Shown here in pieces: positions 21,865 to 33,700 of a stretch of 64,000 nucleotides of DNA (position 1 is its first letter; each line of letters opens with the position of its first letter). The position numbers were made by a program, and so were the translations under genes. The stretch is from contig CM055097.1 in NCBI GenBank assembly GCA_029204225.1, positions 73,089,716 through 73,153,715 on the forward strand. The letters are read 5' to 3'. The stretch comes from Diphasiastrum complanatum (Eukaryota > Streptophyta > Lycopodiopsida > Lycopodiales > Lycopodiaceae). The notes beneath the pieces are model-generated. The model did not search any database and was not told the origin of the DNA. It saw only the letters and a program-made list of their open reading frames with translations.

Positions 21865-23310
21865 ATGGTCAGGATCATCGAATTTTGTGGATTCTCTGAC
21901 AAACCTCAAACATTCGAGAAAGATGTTGATGGACCAGATAAAGATCGTTGGATTCAGACAATGGAGGACGAAATGTCATCCGTGTATAAGAACAATGTAT
22001 GGACACTTGCACCTATACCTGATGGCAGAAAAACAGTCAAATGCAAGTGGATCTACAAGATCAAAATAGGTCCTGATGGAGAAAACATCAGATACAAGGC
22101 AAGGTTAGTTGCTAAAGGATTTTCACAGAAGTATGGGATTAACTACACTTATACTTTTTCATCCGTAGTCAAACATACATCAATTCGTTTATTATTCACG
22201 TATGCAGTGGCTCATGATCTGAAAATCCATATTGTGGATAAAAAGACTGCATTCTTGCATGCAAATTTGGAAGAAGACTTATTCATGGACCAACCACTTG
22301 GTTTTGTAAGCCAAGAATATCTAGAATACAGATGTCATATGAATAAAAGCATTTATGGTCTGAAACAAGCAGCGAGACAATGGTGTAGAAAGAAGGACAA
22401 AGCACCACGTTCCTTAGGCTTCAAACCTCTATTTGTTGAGTCAAATGTCTATATCAAGCATGTCCAAAATAAAATAATCATTCTAGCTGTCTATGTTGAT
22501 GACACACTTATCTTCTCAAAAAGAGATAAGTTAATTTCAGATGTCAAAAGAGACATTTCTAAAATATTTGAGATTGCTTGCAGATCGCGAGAGACTTTGA
22601 AGGTGGTAAGTTGTATCTTCACCAACAAAAGTACACTCAAAAGATCATTGAAGACTTCAACATGCTCGAATGCAAAGGTGTGCATACTCTCATGATACTT
22701 GGAACAATACTGAGCAAGGCAGATTGTCCGCAGACTCTCGAGGAAGAGGAACGAATGGCCAAAACACCCTATTGTAGGCTGATTGGATCATTGTTATATC
22801 TAGCAGACAACACCATACCTGATATATAAGCGTTTGTAGTATATAGACTGAGCCAATATAATCAGAACCCAGGATCATTGCATTGAAAGTTGGCAAAGAG
22901 AGTACTACAATATCTCCAGGAAACGAAAGACTATGGACTGTGTTATTCGAAGGAAGCTGGATTTAACATCAAATATTACAGTGACGCAAGCTGGGCATCC
23001 ATGAAGGATGATAGCAAAAGTATTTCAAGAGGTTGTACTCTAGCATCTAGGGCAGCCCTACTCTAGAGGCAAGAAGCAAACAACAATAGCTCAATCATCT
23101 TATATCTTGTTAATGGATAACACTTTAGCAATCTATGTTACGAGAGATCCAGTATTTCACTCAAAAATGAAGCACATAGCTATCAAATATCATGTGATTC
23201 AAGACTTAGTCGAGAAAAAGATACTGAAGACAGTCTTCATACCCACAGAGGAAATGACAACTGATATCTTTACAAAGCCACTCAGTAAAGCTTTGTTCGA
23301 AAAGCAGTGA
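21865..23310 (+). pseudogene. RLC-A reverse transcriptase and RNase H remnant
   Basis: The RT frame 21865-22695 has K-A-R-L-V-A-K-G-F-S, Y-G-L-K-Q-A-A-R-Q-W and an intact Y-V-D-D box at 22492-22503. It shifts frame near 22590 (22578-22829), stops, and continues into RNase H with Y-Y-S-D-A-S-W-A (about 22980). It ends with H-I-A-I-K-Y-H-V and a D-I-F-T-K-P-L tail (23310). About 40 bases then lead to the polypurine tract. Confidence 0.87.
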
Positions 23311-23352
23311 AGAAGATTGGGGTTAATCCAACTGCCCACTTTGAGAGGGAGC

Positions 23353-24311
23353 TGTAGAACAACTGATCAGACAGATCTTGATTCTACTAATAAAGTGCGC
23401 AATTTATTCGACAAAGGATAAGAAACGATCGCAAACTCGAAACATTTCTATTCGTAATCAATTTCGAAGGATTCATGAACTTTGTCTTACAGTCAACTCG
23501 AAAGATTCGCAAAACAGATACTTGTAGAAGCTCGTGGCTTTTTTGTTAAAGCTCAAAAGATTCATGAACAAAATCTTGTCGTGAAATATTCTGTTTTTTG
23601 TTTAAACCTCAGATGTCGCAAAATTGTCGCGAACAATTTGCAAAATCTTCTGGACTGTTCTTCAAGCTCACCTGTCGCGAAACTATCGCGAATAGTTTGC
23701 GAAATATTCTAGATTTTTCTTTCAGACTTAAAGTTGTCATCTGTCGTGAACAATTCGCAAAAGACAAAAATGTTGTGAAGAGACAAGTGTCATGAACAAT
23801 TTGCGAAAATGACGCTGAGATGAAGAGATGGACTGTAGCGAATAATTTGCGAACAGAATTAATTCAACCATGGAAACAGAACGTCTATTTGAATATCAGC
23901 CATCATAAACGGTTAGATATCTACTGTTACAACATTGAAAGGCCAAAAGACCTGTAAATAAAAGGCCAAAAGACCTGTCCTTTAGCAATATAAATACATG
24001 TGCACTACTCGTTGGAACTAACTCAATCAGAGACACAACAACGAGATAAGACAACAAGAGATGTATATTGATGATTCAGATTCAGAGTTATAAATTTTTT
24101 TTTTTGATCAATAGTTTCTTATTGTCTAAAATTGTCTTAAGTTGTCTCTTACTTCTACATACAATTTTCGCACGCATATTCAATCAGAGCTAATATTGTT
24201 CTGTTAGTACATAGATCAGATACAAACCCGATTGAAGACACTAATATTAGTTTGATTTATTCAAACTTGCATCATGTTCTCTATGGAAAAATAATTACGA
24301 TTTTTTCTACA
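23353..24311 (+). repeat. 3' LTR of RLC-A (959 bp)
   Basis: It matches the 5' LTR throughout but is about 120 bp longer. The extra length lies in the palindrome cluster (23600-23860), which has more TCGCGAA/TTCGCAAA-type units. It ends TCTACA. The TATA box is at about 23989. Confidence 0.92.
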
Positions 24312-24762
24312 GTATCATGGTAGGGTGTAGTCAAATAGCGGTCTCGGATGATCCTCCCATGTTGTGTCCATCTCGATCTTCCTTCTTTTTTGGATGAGCT
24401 AGCCTTGTTTGTACCTTGCATGTAGTGCTCCAGAGCCGGTTCACCTGTTCTAGGACTTTTTGCATTACTGCAATGTCTTTGGGTCTAACTTGAACTAGCT
24501 CCTCTATTGTGGTTGTTAACCGACGGTGCTGTATAGAGGCTTGTGCGTCTTGCTGCTTGAGCTAGTCTCGTAGCTGTAGGAAGCCTTGAATATGTTGTTA
24601 AATCAACCCTTGCAGCTTCTAGCCTCTTAGCTCATCCTCTGTAGCTCGTATTCTTTTGTCTTAGAGCTCTGCCTGGCAAGCCTCCAGGTCCTTAGTCTTT
24701 TTGATTAATTGGTCAGCCAGTTCTTCCTTTTGACTTACCAACCAGTACAAATGGAAGGACAT
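24312..24762 (-). pseudogene. Coiled-coil reading frame with four nonsense codons (unrecognised, possibly retroelement gag)
   Basis: From a Met codon at 24762 one minus-strand frame runs about 150 codons to the RLC-A insertion point. It is rich in Glu, Lys, Gln and Leu with heptad-like spacing (K-E-E-L-A-D-Q-L-I-K-K-T-K-D-L-E-A). It has only four internal stops plus one near the end. The four internal ones are TAA or TAG where CAA or CAG would fit the Gln-rich context, as expected from C-to-T decay. The tail (K-K-K-E-D-R-D-G-H-N-M-G-G) resembles the charged linker of plant gypsy gag proteins, but I cannot assign it. Confidence 0.5.
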
Positions 24763-25227
24763 CTCAACATGGGATTCAAGGGGCATAGAAGAGTTCTAAA
24801 TCCAAAAAAGACCCTTTGTAAAGATTCTTTTTATATTTTTTCTCAATTTTTTCTTACACATGGGCCAATCAAAATACTCAAATTTGAAATCTATGTAACG
24901 TAACTTTTTGAGTCCACATTTTGATTCCACACTAAAAATGACATAACTTTTTAGTGGTAAGTCCGAATTTAGCAAAGTTTGGTGCATTGAAAAGCGCTTA
25001 ACATGGGCTTTCCAATGATATGTTAGATAACATACTTCAGAGCTACGATTAAAAATTTATGGCAAGTCAAAAGTATTAGTGCTATAATATTTTAATAGTA
25101 TAACCTACATCTTGCACGAATTTTTAAAAGGTCTTTTTGGAGCTCAAAACTCCTCTAATGATTTGGCACTCTTTGGTAGGTTGCTAGCATCTTTGAATAG
25201 AGGGAATTGGGTCCATTGGTTGATGTG
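24763..25227. other. No recognisable gene
   Basis: AT-rich flank between the coiled-coil pseudogene and the gypsy LTR. The short open frames here carry no domain. Confidence 0.35.
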
Positions 25228-25987
25228 TGTTGGGGGGTTTGCAGATACCAAGGAAATCCTAACCCTAGTTAATAAGTGAGAGGGATTTGGCACCTGCATG
25301 TGTAAGTCCAACCCGATGATCACGTAGAGATTTGATTAATTAGAAATTCAATAAAAGGACTTTAGGGATTTTTGCGGGAGTTTTAATGTCGTAGGGCCTA
25401 AAAGTCAAAATAGTGAATAAGGTAGGGGTTCCCACCAAAAATTCATTTTCAAATTGGGTCCTCCAATTAATGAATGGGTTCCCTCCACTTTTTAAATACT
25501 TAGGTTAGAATAAGCCAATAGAAATTGGGATGCCCATCTCCTCAATTCACTATATAAAGTAGCGATTTTGAATCATTGTACATGTTCTCTCTTCATTTCA
25601 ATACAAGTAGGTTGGCCTTCTTATGGAATGGATCAAGAATGTCCTGCTCTCTAACTCTTTTCCTCCTTCTCTCATGCTTTCTTTGTGTTTGCTAATTGTT
25701 GGATTTGATTATTATTGGGATGGATTGCTAATTCTTATGCTTTTTGTGAGAGAGAAAGGGGGAGAGAGAAGAGTAAGCTTCTATCTTTGTGGATTTAGTG
25801 CTAATAGATGTAGGGCTAATGCTTAGTAGATCTTAGTGTTAGATGTGGATTGAATGCACATCTTGGATTTTGGATTATGCTATCGCTCTCACGGGAACGA
25901 ACCTCTGCGTGACAACTAACCTCGTCTCCTTGATGCTTGTGAGCTTGGATCTTGGGTTGAGGCTAGGATAGGAAATAGCCCACTACA
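25228..25987 (+). repeat. 5' LTR of RLG-1 (about 760 bp)
   Basis: TGTTGGGGGG at the left and CCACTACA at the right next to the primer site. A TATA box (CTATATAAAG) lies at about 25549. The partner LTR is not in the window. The left boundary is less certain than the right, since TGTG precedes it. Confidence 0.65.
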
Positions 25988-25991
25988 ATTT

Positions 25992-26009
25992 TGGCACTGT
26001 TACTGAGGA
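25992..26009 (+). other. Primer-binding site of RLG-1 (tRNA-Asp type, decayed)
   Basis: TGGCACTGTTACTGAGGA differs at four positions from TGGCGCCGTTGCCGGGGA, the site complementary to the 3' end of tRNA-Asp used by Athila/Tat-type gypsy elements. All four differences are G-to-A or C-to-T. Confidence 0.7.
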
Positions 26010-27106
26010 GCTACGCCAATTTTTCATATTGCAGCATGTTTGGATGGATGTTAGCTTGCATTAGGCATTTTGTTTTGGTATAAGTAGGATTAAAATTGCA
26101 TTTTAGGCTAAGATTGAGAGGGATTTTTCTTGATTTGAGTGGATCTTCCTGTTTGAAATCTAATCTGATTGTTGAGTAGGGGAATCTATTCAGATCACCA
26201 TTCTTACGATCCATTTAGATCTAAGAAAATAGAGAAAACAACAAAAATTGGTCACTTCTGCCAGATTTAAACAAAAAAGAGAAAATCGTCATCAGATCTA
26301 ATAACGTTTTACCCTCTTACAAGAAACCTTCGTTGAGATGTAGACACCTTCGGTTCCACTCACAGAACATTCAGATTGAAAATATCATTTCTTTGAGAAG
26401 AACCTCTGCCTAAACCTTCGCCAGAGTCTGTGTCAGTTCTACTTATTATTTTTGATAATCAGTGAGTTGGGCAAACATTAAACGCCAAGGCCATCTGTCA
26501 TATTGACCTATTTTTGTCAATAAAAGGTTCTTTTTGACAAAAATAACAATATTACTCTTGCAATCTTTGTCAAAATTTTCACTGACTAATTATATTAAAT
26601 CATCATTTTTGAGTTTGGCGAGGATTACATCTATCAGGATCTTGTGAAAATTCTATTTTTACTCTCGCCAACTACAAAAACTTTATTGTTTGCATGAAAG
26701 AACCTTTGCCAATTCTACCCTAGTTTCATTTGTGTTAGATTTACCCATTGTGAAGTCTCGAAGATTATTTTTACTAGATTTGTTAGAAAACAATCAGATC
26801 AGTGATTTTTTTATCAAAAATAGCAGTGAAGAACCTTTGTCAAGTCATCTTTTGCCTGTTCTATTTTTAGGTTTTGATCTACCAGAGCTAGCCTCTATTA
26901 AATTTTTGAGATAATCTGTTATATTCTTGATTTGATTCTTAAAGAGCCTAATTTTAGAAGTGTCGATCGCTTGATCAAAGAACTTTTCTCAAAAAAATCA
27001 GAAATCTGATAATTGTCAAGTGATATAAGTTTTACAGATCTGATCTGAGATAGGATTTGATTGAAAAATCTAGATCCAATCTTATTGTTTGATTTATTGA
27101 TTCACA
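26010..27106 (+). other. Leader of RLG-1
   Basis: AT-rich, no coding potential. A box of the form AACCTTYGCCA recurs loosely at about 26328, 26413, 26700 and 26830. Similar boxes occur next to the 151-bp array at 6170-7650. Confidence 0.5.
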
Positions 27107-28851
27107 ATGGACATTCCACCAATTGTCGTTACAAGGTCACCGCGGTTAGAGATACCAAAGTATAATGGATAATCTGATCATGTTAGATTTCTCAAAATCT
27201 ATTCGGAATCATGTGAGGTATATGGCGAAGTCCCTATGGCCTTAACTGGAGCAGCACAAAATTGGCTTTATAACTAAGATGAAACAGAACGTGCTGATTG
27301 GGAAGTTGTTAAGCAAGTCCTTATCACAAGATTTCAACCAAGAAAATTTATGGAAGATCCTTTCCTACTTTTAAGTAAAATTAAAATGGGAAAGAGAGAC
27401 GGAGTACAAGATTATATTGAACAAGTTAAAGACCTCCAATCCGAGTATGATCCCGATCTAATTAATGACGATGCTATGATTATGTGGTTTTTAGCAGGTC
27501 TACCTAAGATAATTAGACGCAAGCTGAAATGCCATACTGAATATATCTCTTTACAAAATGCTATAGACAATGCGATACGAGAGGAAGATGAAGATTCTGA
27601 TGATGAACCAAATATTGGAATGTTGCCATATACATGGGGGCAAACCACTACTACATCCCCCTGTATTGCATCCATGAATATCAATGGTACTGCGGAATTG
27701 ATGATCAACGAGTTCGAGAAACTTGGTCAAATGCAGCATATGCAGTGGATAAGATGTAGTCTCAGTTCGACGAAAAGATGAAAGCCTTGGAAGAGGTGCA
27801 TGCTAAGAGTAGCAACACAACGGAAAAGTTCGCTAAGATCTTTCATAGTCAGAAAAATGTCGGGTGTTCAATTTGTACAGGGAATCACACATGACCAACA
27901 TTGAAACATGGATGATGAATACTATTTGTCATCTATTCAATTCTATGGGACACGAAACAACTTTTTGCTCATTTAATCCTTGGATTATCCAGCAAAAGTA
28001 TGCTAAGCTTCAATATCAGGAACCTACTACTCAGGCAGGACCCGATCCTAAAGGAAAGGCTTTCAACTTTGCCATTGGATTTCCTAACCAGCCAGCTTTG
28101 CCAACTCTACAAGGACAACAAGCTCCGCCTGCTAATCTAATAGAACCAAAATCTTACAATGGTAATGAACAATGGAATCATAGTATTGATCAAGAGATTT
28201 GTCCTTCAGAATAATATGCTATCTATGTTGTCGTGCAACAATAAGCAGTGAGACAATGGGCCAAAGCACCACTTGGATGCTTTGCATGCGGAGAGAACCA
28301 CAGAGTTGCGGAAATGGAAGTTTGTTCCATTTTGTCAATTGTTACAAGGATTGTCCAGCAAGACCAAAACCATCGTCGGTCACTGCTCCAGTGAATATGA
28401 TTATGATCAAGAAAATACTAACATCTCAACCTATAAACTAAGTGTACTTTTGATGGTTGTTACCATAGCTCAAAAGCAGGAAGAAGTTCTAGTTGATTCA
28501 GTACCTGCTGAATCTGTACCAACTACAAATATACCTACTGCATCAGGGGTGAATCCGAATCTCAACTCAGAAAAGAAGAGATATTAGAATATGAGGCAAT
28601 GGATTAAACAATTGCAAGAAGAAAAAGCCTTGGAAGCAGCTAAAGCAGCAACTGAAGCCCATTCTTCACCCGTACAGCCTACAAATTTACATAATCCACA
28701 AACATATGTTAATATTCAGTTTTACCATCATGAAGAACCCTTCAAGATGACAAAACCTAAAGCACAAATGGAAATGATCGTGAATATTATGTCGAGCAAG
28801 ATGGATATTACATTGGGAGAATTTCTTAAGTTGGTGCCGAAAGCAAAATAA
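27107..28851 (+). pseudogene. RLG-1 gag remnant
   Basis: The frame starts M-D-I-P-P-I at 27107 and carries the gypsy gag block with V-P-M-A-L-T-G-A-A-Q-N-W-L, F-Q-P-R-K-F and G-V-Q-D-Y-I. Two stops lie before 27350, and it is then open for 143 codons to 27781. Later pieces in shifted frames include a knuckle-like C-F-A-C-G-E-N-H near 28280 and a Glu/Ala-rich segment (28591-28851). In intact elements gag forms the virus-like particle. Confidence 0.75.
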
Positions 28852-28884
28852 GTATTAGTGAAAAAGTTAACTCAGATTGAACTA

Positions 28885-29265
28885 GTAGTCCATCATGAGC
28901 CACTCTTTTGTGCCGCATTTGAAGAATCAAGTGAAGAGCTCAATGTAGGAGCAGTCTGGGAAAGTGAGCAATGAAACATCACCCTGCCAATACAACATAG
29001 ACAATTTGGTAAAGAAGCAGCCGTGATAGATGGAGGTTCAGGAGTTAACCTGATTTCAACAAAGCTATGTGCAAAATGGGGACTTACAAAGATGAAGCCT
29101 ACCACTTTTGCCATAGAGCTAGCTAATCAAATGATAGTCCATCCTAAGGGAATGGTAGAAGATATACCTATCAAAATCATCAGAGTTTAGTTTGTCATTA
29201 CTTTCGTAGTAATGGACTTAGCTAATGCACCGAATGTATATCGTGTCTTATTGGGTCGTCCATGG
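28885..29265 (+). pseudogene. RLG-1 protease remnant, cut by RLC-H
   Basis: A gypsy retropepsin with V-I-D-G-G-S-G-V-N-L-I-S as active site (D-G-G rather than D-S/T-G, common in this plant lineage). It continues to the terminal V-L-L-G-R-P-W and has two stops. The last codons overlap the CATGG target site. Across RLC-H the frame continues as W-L-*-V-V-P-V-I-H-K-W-G-T-R. Confidence 0.8.
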
Positions 29266-29491
29266 ACTTAGAATTTGCTTTGCACACGAACACTAATTAT
29301 GCTACATAGTAACACAGACAGAAAACACTCTCTACAGCAAGCTCACATAGCAACTGTATTTCTCAAAATGAAATTACACTGTACATATAGTTGTTCACTC
29401 AGGCAACCCATGCATGACCCAGGTTGCTGTTGGCGGGACGCATGTCCTGTCAACTTGCCTCGTGGCAAGGCCAACTGATCCTTATCCACTG
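29266..29491 (-). repeat. 3' LTR of RLC-H, outer part (226 bp)
   Basis: It matches 48764-48988 with roughly 8% differences by eye. It stops at CCACTG, where RLC-G's truncated LTR begins. The remaining 46 bp of this LTR are at 43244-43289. Confidence 0.88.
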
Positions 29492-29492
29492 A

Positions 29493-30107
29493 TTCAATGG
29501 CCAAAGTGCCACTTGTACATACACACCTAAAGTAGGTTACCACGAGTCAAGAGGAGTGGTTGTGTCTATTTGGTAGTGATTCCTACTTTGTAGGATCTAG
29601 ACCATGATTTATGATGAGATTTGTACCTACCATGCACCTACCAAGCATGACTCTTGGATCTAGGCTAGGGTTTTCACATTAGGTCAAGAAAGTGGAGTCT
29701 ACTTCCTTATTACATGCTGGATTTTCACCTAACTTTGCAAAGGAAGTGTGTTTTACTATGTATTCCCATTCTCCATAGTGAGAAGATAGAAACTTTTTGG
29801 AGCCTCAAGGAGAAACTCGAGTTTCCTCTCATTGTATGGTGATTACTCTATTTTTCCAATGAAACCCAGCTTTGGAACTTTGTAAACACTGCCTACAGGC
29901 CGTACTACAGCCTTATTTCCACACGTGTGGAGTTGGATTATACTAATTGATCAATGCTTTGATTGTCTCTACTTGTTTCCTATCAAGCTGCTAAACTAGA
30001 TCTTGTTTTCTGATGACTAGTTTCTGATAGATTGTTTAACAAGCATACAATCACCTTGTGGATTATTCAAAGATCCATTTATGGTCCTTAGTACTGTACT
30101 TTTCACA
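29493..30107 (+). repeat. 5' LTR of RLC-G, 5'-truncated
   Basis: It corresponds to 34788-35401. The first 76 bp of the LTR (34712-34787 in the other copy) are missing. It contains CACACGTGTG at 29920-29929 and ends TTTTCACA. Confidence 0.93.
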
Positions 30108-30119
30108 TGGTATCAGAGC
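30108..30119 (+). other. Primer-binding site of RLC-G (initiator tRNA-Met)
   Basis: TGGTATCAGAGC follows the LTR end CACA directly. The leader to 30742 contains another CACACGTGTG (30270-30279) and a short GA tract at about 30499. Confidence 0.95.
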
Positions 30120-30742
30120 CAAGTACAAGGCCATTGATCTGTGTTTGAATCTAATCCGGTTTTAGCAGATTTTGGTGCAAAAAGCTAGTATTGAAAGGGC
30201 GAGCTGGTATCCAGGTTTTGGTGAGGGGATTTGATCCCAAACTTTTTTAGGATCAAAATCCATACTGTTCACACGTGTGGGCATCTCTGAACCAGCATTT
30301 AATAATCCATATTCATTGGATCATAGAAAATTCATTTGGTGTCAGTTTGATGTAATTTTTGGTGCAAATCCTAGAATAAGCTACCAAGATCACTTGCCAT
30401 TGATTAGTTTTGAATTTGTTTCATGAAAACTAATTAATCTAGGCTGATTTCAGACCTTCTTAAAGTGGAAACCAGGTCTTGAAAGTACATCAAAGTGAAT
30501 GAGAGAGAGAGAGAGAGTCAGTTTTTGTCCAAGAATAGCCAAAATTGGCAAGATTTGCTTGAGTGTAGTTTTCATCTCATCTTATCTTCATTCCAGCTTG
30601 TGAGGGAGTGATAGAACTGTGATTACAAATCCATTTGTTGGATTAGAAGTCAACATTTGAGTGAAACACTGCAAGTTAGAAACCTTTGTGAGTTTCAGGT
30701 ACAAACAAATCTATATCTTGTGTGTAGAATCTTGCTAGTAAG

Positions 30743-33700
30743 ATGGGATCAGTGGGAGCCTACCTTCTAGAAGCTAGTGAGAGGTTAAATTCTACCAATT
30801 ATGCTATTTGGAAAGTGAGGATGGAGTCACTAATGGTGCTCCAGGATCTTTATGAGTTTGATGAAGATGAACCTCTAGGTGCACAGGAATTAGTGAGATA
30901 CAAGAAGAGGTCTAGGCTTGCACTTCACTGTATTAAGATGAATGTAAGCAATGATCTTTTAAGGGAAGTATCATCATGTAAGAGTGCTAAAGAGGCTTGG
31001 GAATCTTTAAAGTCTATCTATGAGTCTAGTAACACTTCGAGTCTCATGCTTAGGAATCAAATTCTACAAAGCATGAAGAGGAGTGATGAGAGTGCACAAG
31101 ATTATGTGCTAAGAATCAAGTCTCTTAATAGGGAGTTAGCTTCCATTGGAGAGAAGATTCAAGATAGTGAGCTTGTTTAGATTGTCCTATATGGTCTAGG
31201 GAGTGGCTTTAGAAATTTGGTCCAAAGCTTTGCAATCCAAGACACTTTGCCTACTATAGAAAAGCTACATAGTGTATTAGTAGCTGAAGAGTGTAGGATG
31301 CTGCATACCAATGCAAGAATGAATGCTATTTCTCTACAGGATGGTGATGAGAAAGCTAATTTCTCATTCAAAAGCAAGAAGAAGACCAATGGCAAGAAGA
31401 AGCACTTCAAGGAGACCAAGGAGGAGGATGAGGCTTCAAGCTCAAAGGGCAAGATCAAAGACAAGTCCAAGTACAAATGTTTTTTTTGTGGAAAGAAAGG
31501 ACATTTTGCATCAGAATGTCTCAAGAAGAAGAAGGCACAAGAGAGCAAACAAAGCAACATTGCACATCAGGAGGAAGAGGAGGATGAAGAGTCATCCTTG
31601 ATGGTTTCCAACAAACCACCATCATCCAAGAGCAACACCAATGATTCTTGGTGGATTGATAGTGGGGCAAGTTCCCACATGACATATCAAAAGGACATAT
31701 TCTCCACCTTACTTTCTTACAATGACTTACATAGATCAATCTATACTGCAAGTAGTCAAGAATGTAAGATAAGTGGAATAGGAACAATTCCCTTGTATGT
31801 GGGATCATCCAAAAGGATGAATCTAGATAATGTTCTTTATGTTCCTAAGTTAACCAAGAATCTGCTTAGTGTTGGCCAGTTAATGGATAATGGCCTAGAT
31901 GTACAATTTAAGCATGGAGTTTGTTCCATCCTTAGACATGATGAATGTATAGCCAAAGGCTTTAAGCAAGGTAGATTGTTTAAGCTTGATGCTAATATTG
32001 CAGTGGAGAGTGTTAACTTGGCAAAGGTGGAGCTATCAAAGGTGGAACTGTGGCACAAAAGGTTGGGCCACCCCAACTACAAAGCCATGGAATCTATGGC
32101 TACAAAGGAGCTTGCAGTTGGACTCCCCAAGCATTTGTCAAAGTGTGGGAAGAGATGTGAAGCATGCAGCCTCTCAAAGGCTCACAAACTACCCTTCTCA
32201 AGATCTACATCAAGATCAAACTCTCCTCTTGAACTCATCCATTCGGATGTTCATAGTTTTTCACATGAGTCTAATGGTGGTGCCAAGTACTATGTAATTT
32301 TCATTGATGACTATTCTAGATTTTGTTGGATGTACCTCTTATCTAGCAAATCAATGGTGTTTGATTCTTTTGTAAAGTTCAAGACTTGGGTAGAAAATCA
32401 ACTTAGTACCAAGATTAAGGTATTAAGGAGTGATAATGGAGGTGAATATATTTCCAATAAGTTGATTGACTTTTGTAGTTCTAATGGCATAAAGAGGGAG
32501 TTGTCATGTCCATACACCCCTCAACAAAATGGAGTGAGTGAGAGAAGAAATAGATCTCTTTGTGAGTGTGCTAAGGCCTTAAGGCTAGATGCTTCTCTAT
32601 CCAAACCATTTTGGGGTGAAGCAATAACTTGTGCTAACTATTTGTGCAATAGATTACCAAACCAAGCCATTGGAATCACACCATTTGAAGCTCTATTTGG
32701 AGAGAAGCCCAATCTCAAAGATCTCAAAGTTTTTGGATCCACTTGCTATGTACACCAATCCTTGGATAAGAGAAGGAAGGATTATGCAACATCCATCAAA
32801 GGCATCTTTGTGGGATATGGTGAGAATAGCAAAGGTTATAGAGTCTTCAATCCCATCACTAGCAAGGTGATAGTGAGTAGGGATGTTATTTTTTATGAAG
32901 GACATGCTTGTGATTTGGATGATAATGCTACTAATCATCTTGATGCCAAGGATCATGCTAGGATGGAGGAGGAGCTTTCAAGTGAAGAAGAACTTGAGGA
33001 TCCACCTCAAGATGCAAGAACTCCAAGAACTCCAAGAAGATCTACAAGGGCAAGATCCGAGCCATTGAGGCTCACCTATGATGGTCAAGGTGATCAAAGG
33101 GAAGGCTCATCATCTTTCACATTTTACACCTTTCTTACTTCAATGTTAGATGAGCCAACATGCTATGAAGATGCTTGTAAGTCTGAAAGTTGGATGGATG
33201 CTATGCAAGTAGAGTATGATGCTCTTATTGAGAATCATACTTGGGATCTTGTGGATCTTCCTCAAGGGGAGAAACCTCTTGATTGCAAATGGGTGTTTAG
33301 ATTGAAGTATAATCAAGATGGATCAATAAGCAAGCATAAAGATAGGCTTGTTGCCAAAGGTTTTTTACAAACCAAAGGCATTGACTATGATGAGACTTTT
33401 GCTCCTGTGGCTAAGCTTGTTACTATCAGGTTGATCATTAGTCTTGCTACAACCTTCAATTGGGAGCTATTCCAACTTGACTTCACAAATGCATTCCTCA
33501 ATGGTTATTTGGAGGAAGAGATCTACATGAGGCAACCCGAGGGCTTCATCAAGGCAAAGCATGAAGGAAAGGTGTGTTTTTTGAAGAAGAGCCTTTGTGG
33601 GCTCAAGCAAGCACCTAGAGCATGGTACTCTAGGCTAAACCCTTTTCTCATTTCCATCAGTTTTGTAATGAGTGCCTATGATCCATCATTGTATAGAAGT

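Larger units (their letters stand above)
18476..24311 (+). mobile_element. Ty1/copia element RLC-A with both LTRs, decayed coding region
   Basis: The 5' LTR is 18476-19315 and the 3' LTR 23353-24311. Both start TGTAGAACAACTGATC and end CTATA/CTACA. Flanks are GTATA (18471-18475) and GTATC (24312-24316), a 5-bp target duplication with one mismatch. The primer site is 19317-19328 and the polypurine tract TTTGAGAGGGAGC ends at 23352. Internal order is gag, zinc knuckle, protease, integrase, RT, RNase H, with many stops and frameshifts. RLC-1 is a relative. Confidence 0.93.
25228..29265 (+). mobile_element. Ty3/gypsy element RLG-1, left part (LTR, leader, gag, protease)
   Basis: The LTR (25228-25987) is followed by a tRNA-Asp-type primer site, a 1.1-kb leader, a gag frame from 27107 and an aspartic protease ending in L-L-G-R-P-W at 29265. 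There the copia element RLC-H is inserted. The same frame resumes at 49037-49041 beyond RLC-H. No gypsy RT or integrase is visible in the window, so the element is truncated. Confidence 0.8.

Noticed and set aside
31178-31180. The gag TAG of RLC-G as a programmed readthrough signal
   Set aside because: It lies within the gag structural domain, not at a gag-pol border, and stands where a Gln codon fits. Simple nonsense is likelier.
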